Shown here in pieces: positions 1-7,606 of a stretch of DNA of 64,000 bases. The first letter of the stretch is position 1; each line of letters starts with the position of its first letter. This DNA comes from Gemmatimonadota bacterium (lineage in GTDB: Bacteria > Gemmatimonadota > Gemmatimonadetes > Longimicrobiales > Gaopeijiaceae). The translations under genes and the position numbers were made by a program. The stretch spans positions 1-64,000 of the forward strand of contig DUBS01000044.1 of the NCBI GenBank assembly GCA_012960225.1, in the 5' to 3' direction. The notes beneath the pieces were generated by a model. That model saw nothing but the letters and a program-made list of their open reading frames with translations. It was not told the origin of the DNA and did no database searches.

Positions 1-1
1 G

Positions 2-208
2 CGGACCGCATATGATCTGGAGCGAGGAGCTTTCAATGACCATACCATCCGGCTATCACGAGACCTTCATCGGTGGGAGGCGAACTTTGACTTTCTGCAA
101 ACTGCCACCGGTAACTGGACATTCCGGTTCGAGGTTAGCCTGATCGATAACCGGGATCTTAAGTTTGACTACAAGCAGCGGAACCTTGATGTAGGGTTGC
201 CTCGCTGA
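2..208 (+). CDS. lptD: LPS-assembly outer membrane protein LptD, C-terminal end (partial)
   Basis: An open frame runs in from the left edge and ends at the TGA at 206-208, giving the last 68 residues of a larger protein. The visible tail alternates polar and aromatic residues like the final beta-strands of an outer-membrane barrel, with the segments RLSRDLHRWEANFDF and NWTFRFEVSLIDNRDLKFDY. This tail resembles the C-terminus of LptD-like proteins, which insert lipopolysaccharide into the outer leaflet of the outer membrane. The start and most of the protein lie outside the window, so the name rests on this short tail and on the envelope-rich gene set. Another large barrel protein remains possible. 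Confidence 0.6.
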   Translation, partial: RTAYDLERGAFNDHTIRLSRDLHRWEANFDFLQTATGNWTFRFEVSLIDNRDLKFDYKQRNLDVGLPR

Positions 209-231
209 AGATGTACATAAGTTCAGGAGTG

Positions 232-627
232 CTAAATGCGCTTCTTGATTGCATCCATAGAGGTGAGAAGCCCTTGGATGGCCGATATTCTGTCACTACC
301 GATTGCTTTCTGGTAGGCAGACTCAAGTGCATCATTGATTCCAATTTTCTTACCCTCAAAAACCTCTCGCAGTAATTCGGTATTTGGTTGCCTCTTCTTC
401 ATCCGAATTGACTGTCGTTGTGCCCCTTTCTTGGGTCCGGGTTTCTTTCCTGACAGCTTGCGACTGACTGCCAACACATACCGCCCACGAAATTGATTGA
501 GTTTCAATTTCGTGATGCTTTTCTTGATCTGTACAGCTTTTTCAAAAAGTTCCACCGTGGGCGTTTTTGGATCCTGCACGAGCGCTTTCTCGACCATATC
601 TTTGACCTGGTCTTCTAGCTTAGACAA
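232..627 (-). CDS. Hypothetical basic protein, possibly nucleic-acid binding
   Basis: This 131-residue protein starts at a TTG with an AAGGA-like ribosome site about nine bases upstream. It lies opposite to its neighbours, converging on the lptD tail with only 23 bases between stops. I do not recognise the family. The N-terminal 50 residues look helical. A central lysine/arginine-rich stretch at about residues 58-80 contains KKPGPKKG, reminiscent of AT-hook or histone-tail-like DNA-contacting segments. A second helical part ends in IKKRI. There is no signal peptide or membrane segment. A DNA- or RNA-binding role is inferred only from charge. Codon use looks like the neighbours, so I take it as real. 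Confidence 0.7.
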   Translation of the reverse strand: MSKLEDQVKDMVEKALVQDPKTPTVELFEKAVQIKKSITKLKLNQFRGRYVLAVSRKLSGKKPGPKKGAQRQSIRMKKRQPNTELLREVFEGKKIGINDALESAYQKAIGSDRISAIQGLLTSMDAIKKRI

Positions 628-846
628 GGTGGATATTCCTTATTTAGGGTGAATCGTGCTACCAGGTTAAAGATATATGTACAAATAGCGATTTATGCCA
701 TGCTTATGGAGTTATATATCGGTTATATCTATAAAATGGACTAGGGTAGAATTATAATAACAACTTATAGCACGACTTTTGAATAACCCAAATTCTATGA
801 TGGTAATCACGCTTAGTCTTGTCTCAGTGGGTGTTAACTTTGATTC

Positions 847-1752
847 ATGATCCCCGTACTTGAGGCTGTCCCAAATTTTTCTGAGGGTCGTGACCTGGAA
901 AAGATTCAGGCACTCGTCGACACGATTGCTAAGAAAGATGTGGACATTCTGGATTGGTCTGCGGACTCTGACCACCATCGGTGTGTTGTTACTTATATAG
1001 GTGATCCTCGGTCAGTGATATCTGCTTCTATAGCCGCAGCCAAGTTCGCGGTCCGAGAATTTGATCTTAGTCACCACCGTGGTCTGCATCCGCGTATCGG
1101 CGCACTTGATGTGCTTCCGTTTGTGCCTCTTAGGGGACTTCATATGAGCGATGCTATCGCTGCTGCTCACGAAGTTGGTCAGGCCATCTCGTCGTTGGGT
1201 GTACCCGTATTTTTCTATGGTGAGGCATCGAATCCTCCAGGTCGTGGACTCGCGGAACTCAGGCGGGGTGGGATCGAGGCGCTCCAGGACGGTTTCCACA
1301 AAAACCGCAAACCTGATTTACCAAGTTCAGCGAAATTTCCACATACAACGGCAGGGGCTACCTGTGTGGGGGCAAGAGATGTGCTATTGGCGTGGAACGT
1401 TCTTGTAGCTGGGATCAATGAAGAACAAGCAAAGGTGATCGCGTCTAAGATCCGTGAGCGTGACGGTGGATTTTCAGGTGTTCGGGCTCTTGGAATTTAT
1501 CTGCATCAGAGGGAACAAGCCCAGATCTCAATGAACATAGAAGACACAATGAGGACCGCGCCCACGGCTGTATACGAAGAGATTACTCAAGCAGTATCTG
1601 AGATGGCTGGAGAAGTAGTTGGAATCGAAGTAATTGGGATGGCTCCGGATGCCCTTGTGCTTCCAGGGTCGGAGAGCAGATTAGACCTCCTTAACCTAGA
1701 TCCTAAACGGGTTTTATCCTTTCGGGTCAATGAGTATGTGCAAACCCGGTAG
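847..1752 (+). CDS. ftcD: Glutamate formimidoyltransferase (FTCD N-terminal type)
   Basis: The enzyme moves the formimino group from N-formimino-L-glutamate to tetrahydrofolate, the last step of one histidine degradation route, and so feeds one-carbon folate. The 301 residues match the formiminotransferase part of FTCD: the start PVLEAVPNFSEGRD is the family signature, followed by DHHRCVVTYIG, HHRGLHPRIGALDVLPFVPL and FYGEAS. The cyclodeaminase domain of the animal bifunctional enzyme is absent, as usual in bacteria. No other hut genes are nearby. An AT-rich stretch of about 220 bases precedes it and probably holds its promoter and that of the divergent minus-strand gene. Confidence 0.93.
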   Translation: MIPVLEAVPNFSEGRDLEKIQALVDTIAKKDVDILDWSADSDHHRCVVTYIGDPRSVISASIAAAKFAVREFDLSHHRGLHPRIGALDVLPFVPLRGLHMSDAIAAAHEVGQAISSLGVPVFFYGEASNPPGRGLAELRRGGIEALQDGFHKNRKPDLPSSAKFPHTTAGATCVGARDVLLAWNVLVAGINEEQAKVIASKIRERDGGFSGVRALGIYLHQREQAQISMNIEDTMRTAPTAVYEEITQAVSEMAGEVVGIEVIGMAPDALVLPGSESRLDLLNLDPKRVLSFRVNEYVQTR

Positions 1753-1927
1753 GGATGGGTGGAGGTTCCGGAAGATCTGTCGTGAATATCCTGTTACTTA
1801 GTCGAGAGTCTAGTCACCATGAGTAAAAGAAAGGGTGGGAGAACACTTTGAACGAGTGTGGTAGTGCTCTGAAGGGCCGGAAGTCAAACGGATCCTTCAT
1901 TCGGTATGATATCGGATACCAACCTTT

Positions 1928-2935
1928 GTGGGTAAAAGTGTGAACCAACTCGTAAAGTCTCAGCCTCAGGAACTCTCCTCGATTCAGGAGTTGGTCAAAG
2001 AGGACCTAGATCTTGTAGCGACTGAGTTACACCGGATTATGGTCTCAGATTTTGAACTAATCGATCAGGTGAATGAGCACTTGTTCTTGACACGTGGGAA
2101 GCTTTTCCGCCCAACTCTTGTGCTTTTGTCGAGCCGAGTGGGTGGTGAGACTTCGGATGAGGTATTGACGTTGGCGGCTGTCGTAGAACTTGTCCATCTA
2201 GCGACACTGGTGCATGACGATGCGGTGGACCACTCAGTTCTCCGGCGTGGGCTTCCTACCGTAAATGCTGCCTGGACCCACCAAGTGGCGATCATCATGG
2301 GTGACTACCTTTATTCTCGGGGAGTTACCGAGCTTAGCAAGCTCGGTAATCTTCCGGCATTGGAAGTACTTGCTCAAGCTGCGAACGAGATGGCTGTGGG
2401 CGAAATGCGCCAACTCATGTCTTACGATGCACTTAGCTTCGGAGAGGACGACTACTACAGGTTGATAGGATCTAAGACTGCATCGCTCATGTCAGCGGCC
2501 TGTGCAATGGGTGCTCTAGCAGGAATTCCGAGCTATCAGTCTCGGCTTGCTGAATATGGCAACCACCTTGGGATGGCATTTCAGATAGCTGATGACCTTC
2601 TCGACTATACGGCTTGTGAGACGATTACAGGCAAGCCGAGTGGCCAAGATCTACGTGAGCATAAGGTCACACTCCCATTGGTCGGGGCACTCGCGAATAC
2701 CACGGAAGGTGAGCATGGTCAGATAAGGTCTTTTTTCGATACTGCTAACCCCTCGGATGAGGACATCTCAAGGATTATTGGGATTGTTGAAGAAAGGGGG
2801 GGGCTAGAGTACGCTCGAGTGCACGCAGATCGCTGCGCACAAATGGCCCAGACTTCGCTGTTGGGACTATCCGAGGACCCAGCCCTCAGCGCTTTAAGTG
2901 ATGCGGTGAGCTGGGTCGTGGATCGTCAACGATGA
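1928..2935 (+). CDS. Trans-polyprenyl diphosphate synthase
   Basis: This 335-residue all-helical prenyltransferase chain-elongates isoprenoid diphosphates with isopentenyl diphosphate, most likely for the quinone side chain (octaprenyl, heptaprenyl or solanesyl type). Both aspartate-rich motifs are present: DDAVD in LVHDDAVDHSVLRRG (about residues 97-101) and DDLLD in FQIADDLLDYTA (about residues 222-226). The GKLFRPTLVLL motif binds IPP. The start is a GTG at 1928; another in-frame GTG lies four codons later. Product chain length cannot be read from the sequence. It is followed directly by a small membrane protein and tatA. Confidence 0.92.
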   Translation: MGKSVNQLVKSQPQELSSIQELVKEDLDLVATELHRIMVSDFELIDQVNEHLFLTRGKLFRPTLVLLSSRVGGETSDEVLTLAAVVELVHLATLVHDDAVDHSVLRRGLPTVNAAWTHQVAIIMGDYLYSRGVTELSKLGNLPALEVLAQAANEMAVGEMRQLMSYDALSFGEDDYYRLIGSKTASLMSAACAMGALAGIPSYQSRLAEYGNHLGMAFQIADDLLDYTACETITGKPSGQDLREHKVTLPLVGALANTTEGEHGQIRSFFDTANPSDEDISRIIGIVEERGGLEYARVHADRCAQMAQTSLLGLSEDPALSALSDAVSWVVDRQR

Positions 2936-2938
2936 AAC

Positions 2939-3223
2939 TTGATTATGCTTGTTGACACTAGGCGGCGGAGTATCGTTCGTCTCATTTGGACTTTAGTATT
3001 GGGATTATTCCTCGGTGGACTATTCACAAAGCTGTCGGAGCTGTTCTTACCTGATAGTGCAGCTAGGGATTTTCTGACCACGTCAGTCGAAGCTTCACTC
3101 GGTCCTTTGTCGATCGACTTAATAGCTGTTGCATTCACACTGGGTCCGATCTCGATTAGCCTGAATGTGTTAACATTGGTCGGAATCTCGTTTGTTGCGA
3201 TGATTGCACGATCATTGATCTGA
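2939..3223 (+). CDS. Small membrane protein of DUF4321 type
   Basis: A 94-residue protein with two hydrophobic segments, about residues 14-34 (LIWTLVLGLFLGGLFTKLSE) and 70-92. Between them lies a stretch of the form GPLSIDLIAVAFTLGPISISLNV. The two-helix layout with this amphipathic middle matches the DUF4321 family, known mostly from Gram-positive bacteria and without an assigned function. The start is TTG at 2939 or ATG at 2945, three bases after the polyprenyl synthase stop, so the two genes are probably co-transcribed. Proximity to tatA may hint at an envelope role, but nothing specific can be claimed. Confidence 0.75.
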   Translation: MIMLVDTRRRSIVRLIWTLVLGLFLGGLFTKLSELFLPDSAARDFLTTSVEASLGPLSIDLIAVAFTLGPISISLNVLTLVGISFVAMIARSLI

Positions 3224-3300
3224 TCATTTCATTTGCTTTCAAAAGCATGAGGAAGCCAAGGGAAACTTGTGGGGCTAAGCCCCGACGGAGGTTTTAAGAT

Positions 3301-3582
3301 ATGGGTTTCGGTGGATTAGGAATGTGGGAAATGATTATGATCTTCATGGCCGTACTGCTTCTTTTTGGAGCTAAGCGACTGCCAGAAATAGGATCATCAC
3401 TTGGAAAGGGAATCCGGGAGTTCAAGAGTTCTGTTCGTGATATCGAGACTGAACTCAAGCATCCTGATCGGCAGATTCATAAGACGACTTACCCACCCGG
3501 AGAGACCGAAGACGAGGAGGATCAGGGTGATAAAGATGACTCTGCGACAGATGATGGGCCAAGGAGCTTAAGCGACGATTGA
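3301..3582 (+). CDS. tatA: Sec-independent translocase subunit TatA/TatE
   Basis: TatA forms the size-variable pore of the twin-arginine system that exports folded proteins. The 93 residues show the family layout: one N-terminal membrane helix (WEMIMIFMAVLLLFGAKRLPEI), the FGAKRLPE hinge, an amphipathic helix (GSSLGKGIREFKSSV) and an acidic, disordered tail. A clear GGAGG-like site precedes the ATG, and a short GGGGCTAAGCCCC hairpin (3271-3283) lies just upstream of it. No tatC is in the window, though a protein with a twin-arginine signal starts at 63810. TatA versus TatB cannot be fully separated, but the short length favours TatA. Confidence 0.93.
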   Translation: MGFGGLGMWEMIMIFMAVLLLFGAKRLPEIGSSLGKGIREFKSSVRDIETELKHPDRQIHKTTYPPGETEDEEDQGDKDDSATDDGPRSLSDD

Positions 3583-3608
3583 CCAAGGGATGTCCCATAG
3601 CCGAAAGA

Positions 3609-3655
3609 AAACCAGGGCTGAGACATTATGCTTTCTAATGTTTCAGCCCTGGTTT
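3609..3655. terminator. Bidirectional rho-independent terminator
   Basis: Arms at 3609-3628 and 3636-3655 form a 20-pair stem with one G-T pair and a 7-base loop. Six Ts at 3653-3658 follow on the plus strand, and the A-rich 3604-3611 supplies a T-rich tract for minus-strand transcripts. It lies between tatA and ppiD, which converge here, so it can serve both. Confidence 0.92.
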
Positions 3656-3683
3656 TTTCTATTGGTACCCCAGCATCTGTTTT

Positions 3684-5513
3684 CTAGAACGCCATAGGCA
3701 GTTGAACGACATCTTCATCGGCGGGGGCTAGTACTTCATCGCGACGATCTACAATTCGAGCTGCGCCCCGAAGTGCATCGATCCACTCTTGTAGGCGTTG
3801 CTGTTGCAGAATCAATACTTGAGTTTGCCGCTGTTCAGCTCGCTGACTAATCCAAGCCGCAGAGTCGGCAGGGACGTAACCGACCAAGTCTAGAATAAAC
3901 GCGTTCGTCGGTGTCGTGACCACTTCACTTACTTCGCCAGATCGGAGCCCAAAGGCTGCTCCAATGGCAGTATTTTGCCTACCTAGTCCTGGAACAAAGC
4001 TACTGCGCGAGAAGAGTCCAGTATCACGTATTTCTAGTCCCAAGTCTGCTGCGATGTCTTCAAGTGTTTCCCCGGATCCGATTCGTGCCACGGCTGCCTG
4101 ACCGTCAATCCTAGCCTGCGACATCTTGCTCTCGAATAATAGTGTAGACTCGATCGCGGCCCGTGCCTGTTCCAAAGGCAAGACCCCCTCGGGTTCAGAA
4201 CTCACCAATTCCAGCATATAGAAGGCCTGTGTTGTCTCGAAGACAGGGCTGATGTCTCCGGCTGAAGCCTCCTCAAATACCCAATCGGCTCCTTCCGAAA
4301 TCTGTCCGGCTCCTACGAGGAACGGAAAGTTTTGTGAGATGTCTACAGTTTGAACACTGACACTCGCCGTGGTGCCTACGTCTTCCATCACCATTGACTC
4401 TCCTAGATCCTCGATCGAATCAGCCAGAGTCAATAGGGCAATCTCGCTTTCGTCAGTGCGCTCTATTGGAACTAGGATATGTCGCGCTTGAGCACTGTCT
4501 TGGCCCCACCGCTCCTGGATTTCGATGACGTGGAATCCAAAGGCGGTTTGTATCGGATCTGTAAGCTCTCCTGCTGGAGTTGAGAAGACAGTGCTGTCAA
4601 AAGCTCCAGTCATTCTGCCTTTTGGAAATACCCCAAGTTCTCCACCTAACTGGGCACTTCCTTGATCTGCCGAGGCCTGCTGAGCGGTTTCTGCGAAGTT
4701 TGCTCCGTCCAATAGCTCCTGCCGAATTTCGGCAGCTCGCTCGCCTGACGCCGCTGTGTCAGCAGTCGTTGGGGTCTTATCTAAGACGACGACCTTGACG
4801 GTTGCTCTTGCCGGAACCTCAAATTCCTCCTGTTGATCTCGGTAATAATCTTCGATGTCAGAATCAGGAATTGAGAATTGCCCATCTTCGTAGCGGTTAG
4901 CAGGATCGAAGGCCAGATAGCGAACTTCAACCTGTTCATTTTGATCATTCCAGAGTTGCCAAAGCTCAGCGTCACTCAGGTAAATCCCTGCTGACACCTG
5001 CCTGAGCAGCTTGCCCCGAGGGATCACGTCCCGATAGTACGCTTCCAGAAGGAGAAGTTGCTCAGGTGGTAAGGTGGCCAAGAATATTTGGTAGCCGTTG
5101 AAGTCGAACTGTCCTTCCTCATCCGTAAACTGCGGGCGTAGCTCACCAGGGGGACTCAGCAGCGCTGCTTGGCTAATCTCTAGATCACTTACTCCAATGC
5201 CGCGGCGTCGGAGTTCCTGGCGAATTAGAAGTTGGTTGACCACTTCCTCGAATGCTGCATCCTCTATTTCCGTATTCTGCTGAGAGGAAATAGGCTCTTC
5301 TTGCGAGGCTTGAATTTCGTCATAGAGATTTCGGTATGCCGCCATATACTCAGTATACATTACTGGATCTGAGTTAACTCGACCGATCTCACCCAGGCCA
5401 CCAGAACTCTGGCCGGTGATATCCATCCCCCACTGGAAGACCATGAGGGCGACGAACGCGAATGCAGTAACAAGCATGATCGGTTTCGTCGCATCTCGCA
5501 TCTGACGCATCAT
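3684..5513 (-). CDS. ppiD: Periplasmic peptidyl-prolyl isomerase of PpiD/SurA type
   Basis: A membrane-anchored parvulin chaperone, expected to help fold exported proteins at the outer face of the inner membrane. From the ATG at 5513 the protein has about 609 residues. A short basic start is followed by one membrane helix (IMLVTAFAFVALMVF) and a SurA-N-like helical region with FEEVVNQLLIRQELRRRGI. A parvulin domain then shows GGELGVFPKGRM and AFGFHVIEIQERWG. A second, weaker parvulin-like part starts at QARHILVPIE. The frame stays open upstream to 5600, but the MMRQMRDATKPIML start gives a normal PpiD N-terminus. It is transcribed alone and diverges from the TPR-aroQ operon. Confidence 0.88.
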   Translation of the reverse strand: MMRQMRDATKPIMLVTAFAFVALMVFQWGMDITGQSSGGLGEIGRVNSDPVMYTEYMAAYRNLYDEIQASQEEPISSQQNTEIEDAAFEEVVNQLLIRQELRRRGIGVSDLEISQAALLSPPGELRPQFTDEEGQFDFNGYQIFLATLPPEQLLLLEAYYRDVIPRGKLLRQVSAGIYLSDAELWQLWNDQNEQVEVRYLAFDPANRYEDGQFSIPDSDIEDYYRDQQEEFEVPARATVKVVVLDKTPTTADTAASGERAAEIRQELLDGANFAETAQQASADQGSAQLGGELGVFPKGRMTGAFDSTVFSTPAGELTDPIQTAFGFHVIEIQERWGQDSAQARHILVPIERTDESEIALLTLADSIEDLGESMVMEDVGTTASVSVQTVDISQNFPFLVGAGQISEGADWVFEEASAGDISPVFETTQAFYMLELVSSEPEGVLPLEQARAAIESTLLFESKMSQARIDGQAAVARIGSGETLEDIAADLGLEIRDTGLFSRSSFVPGLGRQNTAIGAAFGLRSGEVSEVVTTPTNAFILDLVGYVPADSAAWISQRAEQRQTQVLILQQQRLQEWIDALRGAARIVDRRDEVLAPADEDVVQLPMAF

Positions 5514-5676
5514 AACAAGGCGTTTCCCTGAAAACCTGGGATAAGCGAAAAGCACTAATAAACGAACGAGAACGATAACCGCTCTCCGAGTACCTCTCAA
5601 CGGAAGCCCTAGCGGAAATCTTCACAAGGGGATCATGTTTCCACTATTTCCGTGGATTATCCCTAACCTTAGTTCG

Positions 5677-5706
5677 TTGACACTATTTCCAAGACGTTCG
5701 TATTTT
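5677..5706 (+). promoter_or_regulatory. Predicted sigma-70-type promoter for the TPR-aroQ-efp genes
   Basis: TTGACA at 5677-5682, an 18-base spacer and TATTTT at 5701-5706 lie about 60 bases ahead of the TTG start at 5764, in the divergent gap between ppiD and the TPR gene. The -35 box is perfect and the -10 box is fair. This is a sequence match only. Confidence 0.5.
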
Positions 5707-5763
5707 TCGCTGTACCAATAGTCATATTGCAAGTTTCCTCTTTCCCTCGTTTTCGGAGTCTCT

Positions 5764-6090
5764 TTGTCTGATTCACTCGAAGTTCAGATTGAGGCGGAAA
5801 GGGTTCGCAGTAGTACAGGGCCGGAACATTCCGAGCCGATCCAAACACGCACGATGGCTGAACTCTTTGTCCAACAAGGATCGATCGGGAAGGCTATCGA
5901 GATTTTCCGACAACTCGCTAGCCTAGATCCGGATGATGCCTTACTTCGTGCACGGCTGGCTGAACTTGAAGACGAAGTTGAAAATCCGCCCGCTTCGAGT
6001 GAAGAGATTGTGGAGGATAGTTTGACGATTGGACTGTACTTCCGAAACCTATTGAAGTTTGACCCTAGAACCGGACCAGACGATTCATGA
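5764..6090 (+). CDS. Small TPR-repeat protein
   Basis: A 108-residue soluble protein with one clear tetratricopeptide-like repeat (TMAELFVQQGSIGKAIEIFRQLASLDPDDALLRARLAELE, about residues 30-69). Acidic flanks and a C-terminal segment (TIGLYFRNLLKFDPRTG) follow. TPR units mediate protein-protein contact; the partner is unknown. It starts at a TTG, and its last codons overlap the aroQ start (ATGA at 6087-6090), which implies translational coupling. Its function is not recognisable beyond the repeat. Confidence 0.75.
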   Translation: MSDSLEVQIEAERVRSSTGPEHSEPIQTRTMAELFVQQGSIGKAIEIFRQLASLDPDDALLRARLAELEDEVENPPASSEEIVEDSLTIGLYFRNLLKFDPRTGPDDS

Positions 6091-6521
6091 AAATTGCAGT
6101 CATTCACGGTCCAAATCTCCGGTCACTGGGTAAGAGGGAGCCGGAGGTTTATGGGACCGACACACTTGAAGATATCAATGACCACTTGCAGAAGATGGCA
6201 AATGAGTTGGGAGTTGAGATTACGGTGTTCCAGTCTAACCATGAAGGTGAATTGATTGATTATATTGAGCGCATGGCTCCGGAGGTTGAGGGCTTCTTAA
6301 TTAATCCAGGTGCATACACTCATACTTCAATCGCCCTTAGGGACGCTTTCGTGGGTGTGGAGAGGTCTTTCGTTGAGGTTCACCTTTCGAATACCACAGC
6401 TCGTGAGCGTTTTCGCCGGCATTCTTATCTTGCCCCTGTTGCTGCGGGTATGGTTTATGGCTTCGGCCTCCATAGCTATCTTCTAGGCCTTCAAGGCCTT
6501 GTGGCTAAGTTACAGCAGTAG
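6087..6521 (+). CDS. aroQ: Type II 3-dehydroquinate dehydratase
   Basis: It dehydrates 3-dehydroquinate to 3-dehydroshikimate in the shikimate pathway; type II enzymes are dodecamers acting by an enolate mechanism. The 144 residues show the full family pattern: HGPNL near the start, the catalytic tyrosine loop (KREPEVYGTDTL), FQSNHEGELIDYI, INPGAYTHTSIALRDA and VEVHLSN, with an RRHSYLAPVAAGMVYGFG end. One oddity is GPNLRSLG where most family members have GPNLNLLG. This changes a residue flanking the active-site loop. The gene is otherwise complete and coupled to the TPR gene upstream. Confidence 0.95.
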   Translation: MKIAVIHGPNLRSLGKREPEVYGTDTLEDINDHLQKMANELGVEITVFQSNHEGELIDYIERMAPEVEGFLINPGAYTHTSIALRDAFVGVERSFVEVHLSNTTARERFRRHSYLAPVAAGMVYGFGLHSYLLGLQGLVAKLQQ

Positions 6522-6573
6522 AGATTCTTAATCGTCCACTGGCAAAAGACTAGACTTCCAGAAGCGAGGCTAC

Positions 6574-7140
6574 ATGGCGAGCACCGCTGATTTCCGAAAC
6601 GGAATGGTTCTCGACATTGATGGGAACCTCTGGGCGATTACCTACTTTCAGCATGTAAAGCCGGGTAAGGGAGGTGCTTTTGTACGCACTAAGCTCAAGA
6701 ACGTGCTTTCAGGTGCCGTTGTCGATAAGACCTACAGGGCGGGTGAAAAGGTCAAGGATATCCGGCTAGAGCGGCATCCAGTGAATTACAGCTATACTGA
6801 TGGTGACCTGTATTACTTCATGGACACCGGTACGTATGAGATGATCCCAATCGCCCGTGATCTCCTTGGTGAAGACCAATTGAGGTATCTCAAGGAAAAC
6901 ATGGAGTGTGAGGGGTTGGTCCATGATGGAGCTGTGATTAGCGTGGAGTTGCCCCAATTTGTAGAGCTCCTAGTTACTAAGACTGATCCAGGATTCAAGG
7001 GGGATACCGCACAAGGCGCTACTAAGGGTGCGACGCTTGAAACTGGAGCTGAGATTCAAGTGCCACTTTTCGTCGAAGAGGGTGACATTCTAAAAATTGA
7101 TCGTCGGGAAGATAAATACCTGTCTCGGGTAAATAAATGA
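6574..7140 (+). CDS. efp: Translation elongation factor P
   Basis: EF-P binds between the P and E sites and rescues ribosomes stalled at consecutive prolines. The 188 residues span the three beta domains. The tip loop at residues 29-34 reads KPGKGG, with Lys32 at the position modified in many bacteria, so a lysine-type rather than arginine-rhamnose-type factor is expected. The C-terminus shows [17 protein letters not shown] and VPLFVEEGD. Its stop overlaps the accB start (ATGA at 7137), the common efp-accB-accC order. No epmA/epmB genes are in the window. Confidence 0.97.
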   Translation: MASTADFRNGMVLDIDGNLWAITYFQHVKPGKGGAFVRTKLKNVLSGAVVDKTYRAGEKVKDIRLERHPVNYSYTDGDLYYFMDTGTYEMIPIARDLLGEDQLRYLKENMECEGLVHDGAVISVELPQFVELLVTKTDPGFKGDTAQGATKGATLETGAEIQVPLFVEEGDILKIDRREDKYLSRVNK

Positions 7141-7595
7141 TTGATCCAGATCTAATCGAACATCTTATAAAGGTTCTCGATGATAGCGGTATCGACTCGC
7201 TAGAAATCGAACGTGGTGGCACCCGTATCCGGCTAGGGAAAACTCCAATCCATCCGGTTACTGTTGGGTCACCAGCTTCCCAAGACGTGCAAGATGTTTC
7301 TTCAGATCCTCTGGTCCAGGATTCACCAACCAGTTTCGATACGAAGTCGAGTAACCTGATTGAAGTAAACTCACCGATGGTAGGTACATTTTACTCAGCC
7401 CCTACTCCGGATGCTCCCCTCTACGTGGAAATTGGTGCTGAGGTCAAGCCTGGAGATGGTCTCTGTATCATCGAAGCCATGAAATTGATGAACGAGTTAG
7501 AATCAGAGGTGGCAGGCACCATTGTCGAAATCTGCGTGGAGAACGCCCAGCCAGTCGAATATGGTCAGGTACTCTTCCTCGTGGATCCGGCCTAG
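7137..7595 (+). CDS. accB: Biotin carboxyl carrier protein of acetyl-CoA carboxylase
   Basis: AccB carries CO2 on biotin between biotin carboxylase and carboxyltransferase in the first step of fatty acid synthesis. The 152 residues comprise an N-terminal helix/strand part, a proline/serine-rich linker (about residues 45-75) and a C-terminal biotinyl domain. That domain carries EAMKLMN, with the biotinylated lysine at residue 116, and the thumb [17 protein letters not shown]. It overlaps efp by four bases and is followed 11 bases later by accC, forming an efp-accB-accC unit. The carboxyltransferase genes accA and accD are not here. Confidence 0.96.
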   Translation: MIDPDLIEHLIKVLDDSGIDSLEIERGGTRIRLGKTPIHPVTVGSPASQDVQDVSSDPLVQDSPTSFDTKSSNLIEVNSPMVGTFYSAPTPDAPLYVEIGAEVKPGDGLCIIEAMKLMNELESEVAGTIVEICVENAQPVEYGQVLFLVDPA

Positions 7596-7606
7596 CCAAG
7601 ACATCC

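Noticed and set aside
226-235. GAGTGCTAA resembling half of a CIRCE element
   Set aside because: The partner TTAGCACTC is not found nine bases upstream, and no chaperone gene follows.
3271-3283. GGGGCTAAGCCCC before tatA as a possible riboswitch part
   Set aside because: A four-pair stem with no surrounding conserved elements that I recognise; at most a small hairpin near the ribosome site.
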